Positions 44,859 through 52,374 of a stretch of DNA of 64,000 nucleotides are shown here, in pieces. Made by a program: the position numbers and the translations under genes. The notes under the pieces were generated by a model. The model was not told the DNA's origin. It did not search any database and saw nothing but the letters and a program-made list of their open reading frames with translations. How positions within the stretch are numbered: the stretch's first letter is position 1; every line of letters starts with the position of its first letter. Origin of the DNA: Microbulbifer sp. Q7 (GTDB lineage: Bacteria > Pseudomonadota > Gammaproteobacteria > Pseudomonadales > Cellvibrionaceae); NCBI RefSeq assembly GCF_001639145.1, contig NZ_LROY01000002.1, positions 2,450,501-2,514,500 of the forward strand, given 5' to 3'.

Positions 44859-46281
44859 GGCTCTGCATCAGCTCCGCCAATTGAGCGTCCGTCAGCCCAT
44901 CGGCGATGCCGTGGTGATCCTCTGGCACGATGCCCTGACCAATCATTACCTGCTGCCACGCGACTTCCGTAAACAAGTCGTCGAAATCCCGGAATACCTT
45001 GCCGGAGCTGCGGAACAATTCCATTTTTTCCTGCAGGCTGTCGGGCACCGGCATGACTTCACAGGCGCGCCAGAAGTCGCTGTCGCGGCGCTGGTTGGCC
45101 TTGTAATGCAGAATAATGAAATCTCGAATGCGCTCCATTTCCACACGGGATTGGCGGTTGAACTCCGCCACTTCTTCGCCGCGAATACCGCGATGGGGGA
45201 AACACTTGATCAGCCGTGTGGCCGCGGACTGCACCAGGTGAATGGATGTGCTCTCCAGAGGCTCAAGGAATCCGCTAGCGAGCCCGAGGCTTACCACGTT
45301 CTTTTTCCACTGTTCACGCCGGTGGCCCGTTTTGAACGGGATAATCCGTGGCTCGGCGAGCGGCTCGCCGGGTAGATTGCCAAACAGCGCTTCGTGCGCC
45401 TGCTCGTCGCTCCAGTGGCTACTGGAATACACCAGACCATTGCCGGTGCGATGTTGCAGCGGAATCTGCCACTGCCAGCCACAGGCGTGGGCAATGGAGC
45501 GCGTGTACGGCGGAATACGCTCGCCGGAAGCACTGGGTACCGCCATGGCGCGGTCGCAGGGCAGCCACTGGCTCCAGCTCTCGTACTCGCTACCCACGGC
45601 CTTGTCAATGAGCAGGCCGATGAATCCTGAGCAGTCCGCGAATAGATCCCCTGTGACAGCCTGGCCGCTCTCCAGCAGCAGACTTTCCACAAAACCGCTC
45701 TCCGGGTTTTTCCGCACATCGGAGACCTTGCCCTCCACGCGCTTTACACCTTTTTCCTCGGCGTAACGGCGCAAAAGCTTGGCATAAAGACCCGCGTCAA
45801 AATGGTACGCATAGGAAATGCCCGGGAGATTGGTATTGGGAATTTTCGCGATCGGGGAAAATTTATTCTGGATTGCCGCCTGGTAATTCAGTGAATAATC
45901 CCAGTAACTGTCGCGACCGCCCTGCTGGCAATGGCGCACCCAGAAGTGATGAAAATCGCAAAAAGGAAAATTTTTGCCAACATTTCCGAAGGCGTGCATG
46001 TAGCTTTCGGCAGGCTGCGACCAGCCCTCAAACTGTATCCCCAGCTTGATACTGCCATTGGTTTCGCGCAGGAACTCTTTTTCATCCAGGCCCAGGGCCT
46101 GATTAAAATTGATGATCGGGGGAATGGTGGCTTCGCCAACGCCCACGGTACCGATCTGCTCCGACTCCACCAGTGTGATCTGAACGGTCTTGCCCAGCAC
46201 CTTGGCCATCAGTGCGGCGGTCATCCAACCGGCGGTACCACCGCCGAGAATAACCAGGTTTTTTATTATTGTATTTTGCAA
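44791..46281 (-). CDS. Flavin-dependent tryptophan halogenase family protein 1
   Basis: A 496-residue flavoprotein of the tryptophan-halogenase family. The FAD site GGGTAGW is at residues 13-19; the catalytic Lys is K79 in SIKLGIQF, the same number as in PrnA and RebH. GWQWQIPL is the conserved WxWxIP motif that keeps the enzyme from acting as a monooxygenase. It is downstream of a TonB-dependent receptor on the same strand, but a terminator lies between them. Members next to such receptors have no proven substrate; action on a carbohydrate or aromatic ligand is speculation. Confidence 0.9.
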   Translation of the reverse strand: MQNTIIKNLVILGGGTAGWMTAALMAKVLGKTVQITLVESEQIGTVGVGEATIPPIINFNQALGLDEKEFLRETNGSIKLGIQFEGWSQPAESYMHAFGNVGKNFPFCDFHHFWVRHCQQGGRDSYWDYSLNYQAAIQNKFSPIAKIPNTNLPGISYAYHFDAGLYAKLLRRYAEEKGVKRVEGKVSDVRKNPESGFVESLLLESGQAVTGDLFADCSGFIGLLIDKAVGSEYESWSQWLPCDRAMAVPSASGERIPPYTRSIAHACGWQWQIPLQHRTGNGLVYSSSHWSDEQAHEALFGNLPGEPLAEPRIIPFKTGHRREQWKKNVVSLGLASGFLEPLESTSIHLVQSAATRLIKCFPHRGIRGEEVAEFNRQSRVEMERIRDFIILHYKANQRRDSDFWRACEVMPVPDSLQEKMELFRSSGKVFRDFDDLFTEVAWQQVMIGQGIVPEDHHGIADGLTDAQLAELMQSLKTLIQGTVKQLPPHEAFLSHK

Positions 46282-46344
46282 TTTAGATACCTCTGCCTAT
46301 CAATGCACGAAACGCTGACACCTTTATTTATAGTCTTGTCGGAG

Positions 46345-46386
46345 AAATAAAAAAGCCCCTGTAACCGAGATTACAAGGGCTTTTTT
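46345..46386 (-). terminator. Terminator between receptor 1 and halogenase 1
   Basis: AAAAGCCC(C)TGTAA pairs with TTACA(A)GGGCTTTT around CCGAGA, with T-runs on both sides. It would reduce read-through from the receptor gene into the halogenase. Confidence 0.85.
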
Positions 46387-46400
46387 CTACTCCGTTGGGA

Positions 46401-49190
46401 TTACAGCTTGTAGCTGAAGCCCATCAGGTAGGTTTTACCATAGCTCTGGTAGTCACGAACCTGCAGAGCATTGTCGCCACTCAGGGTAGTGAACGGCTCG
46501 TCGGTCAGGTTCTGACCTTGCAGGAATACGGACAGTCCTTCCAGGCCACCGATGCCGGACTCAGCAAAGTCGTAACCGATCTGCGCATCCACCAGGGTTT
46601 CGCCGACTACGTTAACCTGATCAGTTTTGAAGCCAACACCGTAGACTTCACCTTTGAAGTCGTCACGCTTACGCAGACTGGTACGGGCAGAGAAACCGTG
46701 ATTGTCGTAGTACAGGGTAAAGGTCTGGATACTCTCAGACAGTCCTGGCAGCTCAAATTCGTTGCCATTCAGGTCTTCGATATCCTGGCTCAGGCCAGTG
46801 TGGCTGGCGAGCAGACCAAACCCATCGAGGCTCTTGTGGAAGATGTTGAACGGCAGGGAGCCGGACAGCTCGTAACCCTGCAGGGTACCGCCACCACCAT
46901 TCACTTTACTGTAGCGAGTGGCCAGAGAACTTGCTTCGGCAGGCGCACGCGCTGGATCGTATCCAGGCATATCGGCGATATCGATCACGTAGTTCTGGTC
47001 AAAGTGCCAGTTGCTCAGGTCTTTCCAGAACAGCGCAACAGAGAAGTAACCTTCGTCGCTGAAGTAGTTCTCGTAGGAGAGGTCGAGACCTACCGCTTCT
47101 TTCGGTTCCAGTGTCGGGTTGCCGCCACTGACGGACCAGTAGTTGCCGTTAGCATCTTCGTTGGTACCGGGAGTGACGCTGACGGAAGAGTTCATCTCAT
47201 CCATGCGTGCGCGGGAAATGGTTTTCGCTGCACCAAAACGCACAGTCTGGGCGTCGGTTAGGGCCAGCGCCATGTTCAGGCTGGGCAGGAAGTGACCGTA
47301 ATCGTGGTCGACATTGTTCTCGACACCGACAACCAGGCCGTCAATGGTGTCACCGGCAAAGCCTTTGGAGCTTTGATCGGTATGCACATAGCGCGCGCCG
47401 AGGTTACCGGTCAGCGGGAAGCCAGCCACTTCAGTTTCGAAGTCTGCCTGTACAAAGGCAGCGGTAACCGCTTCCTGCACGGTGTAGGAACCAGTCAGGT
47501 GCTGGATACCGGTCAGGGCTTCGTCGGTCAGGGTGTAGTAACCGTCATTCAGCAGGCCACGCGCGTCGTACGCGATCATGTCGCCCATACCAATGAAGTC
47601 GAGAGAAGTACTGCCCAGGCGATATTCTTCCGGAACCACCAGGGTACCTTCGAACTCATTCGGGAAGCCCGCGAGGGTCATGTAGTAACCCTGAGAGCGC
47701 TTGGTCTTTTCGCGGTCGCGGTAAGAGATGCCGTAGCTGATTTCATTAACGATGCCAGCTTCAACCATTTGAGTGGCGGCCAGCTTCAGGGAAGTCAGCT
47801 CGTCGTCAATTTCCGGGGTATTCAGGAAGCCGTCCTGACCAGAGTTTTCCAGCGGAGTACCGGTGATGCCCAGGTTGTCATTCAGCGCCTGACTCCAGCC
47901 CCAGGTGAGCGGGCCACCCAGCTGAATCAGGTCAAAATCGCTGTAATCCAACTCGTGGGTGAAGTTCACACCGGTATTGCCCGGCTTGAAGGTGTAGCCC
48001 AGGTTGTCAGCAACGCCGTTGTCGTTGCCACGACCAGTACCGGAGTAGCTCTCGAAGCTCCAGATCTGACGTTCAACCGAAGAATGGCTGGCGTCGAATT
48101 CCAGCTGCAGATCTTCCGTCGCTTCAAACTTGGCATTGAAGCCAAAGGAGCTCAGCTCAGCCTTGCGGCTTTCGAAGTCGTTACGCACAACCACGCGCTG
48201 GCCATCGGTGTTGGCACTGGTGATGAAGCCGGTGGCTGGATCAACATCTGCGAGGTCAGCAGACAGAGAACCCTGTCCCCACGCGAAAGGTACTTCGATA
48301 CCGCGCAGGATTTTTTCATCAGAAAAATCAACGTACAGTGCGTCGAACGTCGTGCTCAGGCGATCGTTGGGCTGCGCTTCAACAACCAACATAACCGAGT
48401 CGCGGTCCAGTACAGAAGAGCGCACGAACGGCTTGGCACCACCAAGGATAGAGTATTGCTCGCCGTCTACTTCAAACTCAGGATAGCCCCAGGAGTTCCA
48501 GCGCTCTTCCTGGCTCGGAGAGCTCATGGAGTTGACCGCCAGTGCCACACCGATCGTGTCATCAGCAAACTGGTCGATATAGGAGAAGGTAAACCGTTGG
48601 CCTTTGTCTTCACCGTCCGGATTCAGCTTGTCGAATCCAGTCATTTCCATCTGGCCATTGAACTGTACAACGCGCTCACCACGCTCCAGCGGCTTGACGG
48701 TCTGCATGTCAATTACGCCGGCAATACCTTCAGCATCAATGTTGGCTTGCGGGGTCTTGTGAACGGTCACACCGCTCATGATCTCGGAGGGGTAAAGGTC
48801 AAACTCTACGCCGCGGTTATCGCTGATGGAAACCTGCTCACGACCATTAAAGGTAGTGGCGCTTTCGTTCTCACCGAAACCACGAATGGATACGCGGCTG
48901 GAACGACCGTCCAGGCGCTGGGTAGCCAGACCGGGCAGGCGAGAGATGGCGTCGGCAATCGAGGAATCCGGCAGCTTGCCGATGTCTTCGGCAGAGATGG
49001 CTTCGACTACGGCCTTGGCGTCACGCTTGGTACCGATAGAGTCCATAACACTCTTGCGGAAACCGGTAACGGTAATTTCTTCCAGCTCGGTATTGCCCTC
49101 TTCCTGGGCAAAAGCAGCACCGGAAACAGTGGACGCGGCAATGGCTGCAGACAGCAGTGCCGGTCGGAAACGTTTGTTCGTCAGACTCAT
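46401..49190 (-). CDS. TonB-dependent receptor 1 (Xanthomonas/Caulobacter type, maltodextrin candidate)
   Basis: A 929-residue outer-membrane receptor: signal peptide ending near AFA, TonB-box-like LEEITVTGF, a plug domain with RLPGLATQRLDGRSSRVSIRG (shown shortened: IRGFGENESATTFNG), and a C-terminal 22-strand barrel ending in YLMGFSYKL. It belongs to the TIGR01782-type family. GGGAGAAG precedes two adjacent ATGs (49193, 49190). A MalT-box-like element lies 66 bases upstream, which makes maltodextrins the likely substrate, as for MalA of Caulobacter. It imports oligosaccharides with energy from TonB. Confidence 0.93.
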   Translation of the reverse strand: MSLTNKRFRPALLSAAIAASTVSGAAFAQEEGNTELEEITVTGFRKSVMDSIGTKRDAKAVVEAISAEDIGKLPDSSIADAISRLPGLATQRLDGRSSRVSIRGFGENESATTFNGREQVSISDNRGVEFDLYPSEIMSGVTVHKTPQANIDAEGIAGVIDMQTVKPLERGERVVQFNGQMEMTGFDKLNPDGEDKGQRFTFSYIDQFADDTIGVALAVNSMSSPSQEERWNSWGYPEFEVDGEQYSILGGAKPFVRSSVLDRDSVMLVVEAQPNDRLSTTFDALYVDFSDEKILRGIEVPFAWGQGSLSADLADVDPATGFITSANTDGQRVVVRNDFESRKAELSSFGFNAKFEATEDLQLEFDASHSSVERQIWSFESYSGTGRGNDNGVADNLGYTFKPGNTGVNFTHELDYSDFDLIQLGGPLTWGWSQALNDNLGITGTPLENSGQDGFLNTPEIDDELTSLKLAATQMVEAGIVNEISYGISYRDREKTKRSQGYYMTLAGFPNEFEGTLVVPEEYRLGSTSLDFIGMGDMIAYDARGLLNDGYYTLTDEALTGIQHLTGSYTVQEAVTAAFVQADFETEVAGFPLTGNLGARYVHTDQSSKGFAGDTIDGLVVGVENNVDHDYGHFLPSLNMALALTDAQTVRFGAAKTISRARMDEMNSSVSVTPGTNEDANGNYWSVSGGNPTLEPKEAVGLDLSYENYFSDEGYFSVALFWKDLSNWHFDQNYVIDIADMPGYDPARAPAEASSLATRYSKVNGGGGTLQGYELSGSLPFNIFHKSLDGFGLLASHTGLSQDIEDLNGNEFELPGLSESIQTFTLYYDNHGFSARTSLRKRDDFKGEVYGVGFKTDQVNVVGETLVDAQIGYDFAESGIGGLEGLSVFLQGQNLTDEPFTTLSGDNALQVRDYQSYGKTYLMGFSYKL

Positions 49191-49256
49191 CATCTTCTCC
49201 CTTGGACTTATCGTTATGGTGAGTACTGCCATCCTAGGCCTACCCGAAGTCCATAT

Positions 49257-49280
49257 CCTCCACCCCCAGGGGGGGAGGAG
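49257..49280 (-). promoter_or_regulatory. MalT-box-like element ahead of receptor 1
   Basis: On the minus strand: CTCCTCCCCCCC, then TGGGGGTGGAGG, one mismatch to the MalT box. An exact GGGAGGAGG also occurs on the plus strand at 49273-49281. The spacing to the start equals that of the other sites. Confidence 0.55.
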
Positions 49281-49417
49281 GGGGGAGAAGCTGGGGCCGG
49301 CGGAGGAGTAGAGGAGGTAACGGAGCCGGCCCCGGTCACCATTGCGGGGCGATTATACGGAATGAACAAATATTGTTCAGCACTAAGGAGAGGATTTATC
49401 GGGGGAGAACGCGGCGG

Positions 49418-50380
49418 TCAGCTTTCCAGGAAGGCGGCTGCACCGATCAGTGCCGGATAGCCGGCTTTCAGTACGTCCACACGCACGCCCTGCAGCCAGT
49501 CGCCCAGACAACCTTTGGTGGTAAAGCGCTGTTCGAACTGGCTTTCCGGCAACAGGGATTCGATCCGCGGCAGCACGCCGCCGCCAAGGAACACACCACC
49601 GCGGGCCACGTAGTAGAGCGCGGCATCGCCGGCGGCGCTGCCGAGGAAATTGAGGAAATCGATCAGGGTTTCCCGGCACAGGGGGTCGGAGCCATCCAGG
49701 CCGCGGCCGCTCACGTCCGGCGGCGTCAGCTCTTCCGCCGAGCGGCCGTGCAGGGCACATACGGCGCGATACAGGTTCACCAGGCCGCCGCCGCTCAGCA
49801 CATACTCGTTGTACACCGGCATCTGCTCCCGGGCCAGAATGCGCAGCAGCTCCAGCTCCCGCTCACTGCCAGCGGAAAGGTTGGCATGGCCGCCCTCCCC
49901 GGGCACCACTCGGTAGCTGCCGCCGTCGCTCACCAGCGCGGCAACACCCAGGCCGGTGCCCGGGCCGAGCACCACCATGGGGCCGCCTTTTTGCGCGGGC
50001 ACATCCCGCAGCGCCCACTTGTCTTCTTCCGGCAGGCGCGGCAGGGACAGTGCCAGCGCGGCAAAATCATTCACCACCAGTGCTCGGTCGAGGGAGAAGC
50101 GCGCACAGAGCTCTTCGGCGCGAATATCCCAGCCCAGATTGGTCATGGTCACGCGACCGCCCTGAGGCGTCTTCTCCACTGGCCCCGCCACCGCTACGCA
50201 CGCGTCCTTGGGGGCCGCCTGATCCAGTCCTTCCAGCCATTGCGCCATCGCGGCATAGAAGTCGCCAAACTTGGCGCAATTCACCACCTGAATGGCCTCC
50301 AGCCGGTAGCCCCCCTGGTGAGGATGAGCGATAGCGAAGCGGGCATTGGTGCCGCCGATGTCCGCAACGATTCTGGTCAT
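49418..50380 (-). CDS. glk: Glucokinase
   Basis: A 320-residue cytosolic enzyme that phosphorylates glucose with ATP. It shows the phosphate-1 motif VADIGGTNARFAIA at the start, the catalytic Asp in VVNDFAALALSLP, GPGTGLGVAAL, and EGGHANLSAGSERE. ATG 50380 follows AGGAAAG; an in-frame extension of 26 residues is not supported. It would take up the glucose released by the alpha-glucosidases and the GH3 beta-glucosidase. No MalT-like element was seen in front of it. Confidence 0.95.
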   Translation of the reverse strand: MTRIVADIGGTNARFAIAHPHQGGYRLEAIQVVNCAKFGDFYAAMAQWLEGLDQAAPKDACVAVAGPVEKTPQGGRVTMTNLGWDIRAEELCARFSLDRALVVNDFAALALSLPRLPEEDKWALRDVPAQKGGPMVVLGPGTGLGVAALVSDGGSYRVVPGEGGHANLSAGSERELELLRILAREQMPVYNEYVLSGGGLVNLYRAVCALHGRSAEELTPPDVSGRGLDGSDPLCRETLIDFLNFLGSAAGDAALYYVARGGVFLGGGVLPRIESLLPESQFEQRFTTKGCLGDWLQGVRVDVLKAGYPALIGAAAFLES

Positions 50381-50694
50381 GGCACTTTCCTTATACATTC
50401 CTCGAGCCCCGCCTGCCGCATTTCCCAGCACACGGGTTTGAATTTTAGCCCGCCGCACACCTGCGCGACGCCCACTGCCTGATGGGGGCTATCGCATAGT
50501 GCACCATCCAGCGTGAACCGTGCGGGCCGGCCCCAAAAAAGGCGCTATAAGGTAATGATTCGCCGACAAAAACTCCAGCCCTTCCTTGCGGGAGAGATAC
50601 AAATATGGGGGAATGACGCGTCTGCAGTATTCTGGGCACGCCGCATTGGGCTGGAGGCTGGTGCCGCCGAGCGTGGGAAGAGAGTGTCGGGCAA

Positions 50695-50728
50695 AAGAAA
50701 AAAAACACCGGCAGGTATCCCTGCCGGT
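50695..50728 (-). terminator. Orphan minus-strand terminator
   Basis: ACCGGCAGG / CCTGCCGGT stem (9 bp) with loop TATC, followed on the minus strand by a TTTTTTTTCTTTT run. No minus-strand gene ends just upstream, so it may end a small RNA transcribed from the 50.75-51.0 kb region. Confidence 0.75.
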
Positions 50729-50887
50729 CTTGCCAAGCGAGAAAGGGCGACGAGAAAGCCCCTTCAGCGGAAGAAGAGAGATGAATACGAGCTTCCCTGT
50801 GTCACCGTGCCCCAGCGCCGGGATGCACTGCGCCTGGACATTGTGAACCAGAGACCCGGGGGCCAGTCTGCGCCGCCCCGCTCGGCG

Positions 50888-50923
50888 CGTCGCCCCACTT
50901 TCATGCGCGCGACAAACTGGGGC
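50888..50923 (+). promoter_or_regulatory. Candidate AraC-regulator site (autoregulation)
   Basis: CGTCGCCCCACTTT (50888-50901), and in inverse orientation CAAACTGGGGC (50913-50923). The first half resembles CGTCGTCCCACTTT ahead of the GH3 gene and GTCGTCCCACCTTT ahead of receptor 2. Confidence 0.4.
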
Positions 50924-51074
50924 AGTTCACTTTGCACTTTTCGTTACATGGGATATCCCGGAGGGACTGGAGCGGCCAGCCTCAGCTCCTCCCACAACGG
51001 GAATTCTCATATACTCCCTACCCCACAAGACCAATAAAAAATAACAACGACAATGTCCGACCGGCGATGACTCC

Positions 51075-52235
51075 ATGAAAGAATATATATTCAATATCCA
51101 CGATGTAGTGCTGTTGATGACAGCCGCCGAGTGCCTGCTGCTGGCCGTGTTCCAGTCGATACTCCCCACCCGGGCCCGACACGATGGCCGCCTGCTCACC
51201 GCGTTCCTGCTGATTATTGCGGTGGCCTCGAGCTGCACACTGATCCTGTGGAACGACCAGTTCGCCCTCGCCCCCTGGTTTGAGCAGACGCTGCTGCCGT
51301 ACCTGCTGTTTGCCGCCCTGCTGCTGAAGGGGCCGGCGATCTACTTGTACGTCTGCTCGCTGACACGGCAAAAGCTGGCCTTCAACTCCAAGCTGGCGGT
51401 GCACCTGCTACCGGCCCTCGCGATACTGCTGTGCCTTGCCATATTCGGCATTTCCAGCACGGATCTGCGCCTCGCCTCGGATACCGCGAACCCATCTCCC
51501 TCCCTGGTCATCGAGCTGATCTGGGATCTGGTCTCGCTGGTGCCGTTCCTGTACGCAGTTGCCACCCTGCTGCAGATTCGCCGCTATCGCCACGCGCTGA
51601 AAGATGAATACTCGCACTTTTCGGAAGTGGAGCTGGACTGGCTCTCGGCCCTGGCTTGGGGGGTGTGCATCGCCTGGGCATGGACCATGGTGGTGCATGT
51701 GGTGGCCAAATTTTCCAGCGAGAACGTCGCCGACTACATGGGTATTGCCGACAACTACCTGTCATTTATCCTGATCAACGCGTTTTTCGCCTACAGCCTG
51801 ACCTACGCGCACCAGTTGCTGGCGACCCAGCCCAAGGAAGAGCCCCGCGAACCCGCGTCCGAGCCCGAGGAGCCGACAGAGCCCGCCATCGAGAAGGTGC
51901 GCAGCGCCATGGAGAACGACCGCATCTTCCTCAAAAAGAACCTCAACCTGGAACAGTTTTCCGAGCGCATTGACCTCCCCGCAAAGGAAGTGTCAGCGGT
52001 GATCAACAAGCACTTCGGCACCAACTTCTTTGAATTCGTCAACAGCTACCGGGTAGAGGCCGCCAAGGCGTTGCTGGCCGATCCGCAGAATGCGGATATG
52101 ACGGTGCTGGATGTGTTGCTGGAATCCGGGTTCAACAGCAAGTCCGCCTTCCACCGCTTCTTTAGCCGCCTGGTGGGCATGTCACCCACGGAGTTTCGCA
52201 AGCAGGCCATGGCCAAGGGCCCGGCGGAACCCTAA
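51075..52235 (+). CDS. Membrane-bound AraC-family regulator
   Basis: A 386-residue protein. Residues ~10-250 contain about seven transmembrane segments, then an acidic linker rich in Pro and Glu, and residues ~275-380 form an AraC-type double helix-turn-helix (NLEQFSERIDLPAKEVSAVI, then LDVLLESGFNSKSAFHRFF and GMSPTEFRKQ). Such proteins sense a signal at the membrane and act on nearby carbohydrate genes. It stands next to GH3 and receptor 2, which share a promoter element related to one in its own upstream region, so it is a good candidate for controlling that module. Confidence 0.9.
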   Translation: MKEYIFNIHDVVLLMTAAECLLLAVFQSILPTRARHDGRLLTAFLLIIAVASSCTLILWNDQFALAPWFEQTLLPYLLFAALLLKGPAIYLYVCSLTRQKLAFNSKLAVHLLPALAILLCLAIFGISSTDLRLASDTANPSPSLVIELIWDLVSLVPFLYAVATLLQIRRYRHALKDEYSHFSEVELDWLSALAWGVCIAWAWTMVVHVVAKFSSENVADYMGIADNYLSFILINAFFAYSLTYAHQLLATQPKEEPREPASEPEEPTEPAIEKVRSAMENDRIFLKKNLNLEQFSERIDLPAKEVSAVINKHFGTNFFEFVNSYRVEAAKALLADPQNADMTVLDVLLESGFNSKSAFHRFFSRLVGMSPTEFRKQAMAKGPAEP

Positions 52236-52301
52236 GCACTGCCGCGGCATCCCGCCGCTCCCGACAAGCAGGGCAAACTGCCGCGATGTTCCGTCCGGCA
52301 T

Positions 52302-52335
52302 AAAAAAAAGCACCGACTGGGTCGGTGCTTTTTTG
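52302..52335. terminator. Bidirectional terminator
   Basis: AAAGCACCGAC / GTCGGTGCTTT around TGG, with A and T runs on both sides, between the AraC-type gene and the convergent GH3 gene. Confidence 0.93.
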
Positions 52336-52374
52336 TTGCTCACAGGTTTTACTCACCGCCCAACGTCGGCGGCA

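Larger units (their letters stand above)
50381..51074. other. Long regulatory intergenic region
   Basis: These 694 bases lie between divergent glk and the AraC-type gene. They hold a minus-strand terminator (50695-50728) without a protein gene in front of it, and an AraC-operon-like element near 50888. Short reading frames here lack start signals and coding character. Confidence 0.6.

Noticed and set aside
47292..49460. 722-residue plus-strand open frame
   Set aside because: It is the antisense shadow of TonB-dependent receptor 1; it has low-complexity composition, no start signal and no recognisable domain.
50513..51037. 174-residue plus-strand open frame between glk and the AraC gene
   Set aside because: Runs through a hairpin and terminator, is Arg/Pro-rich, and lacks a ribosome site.
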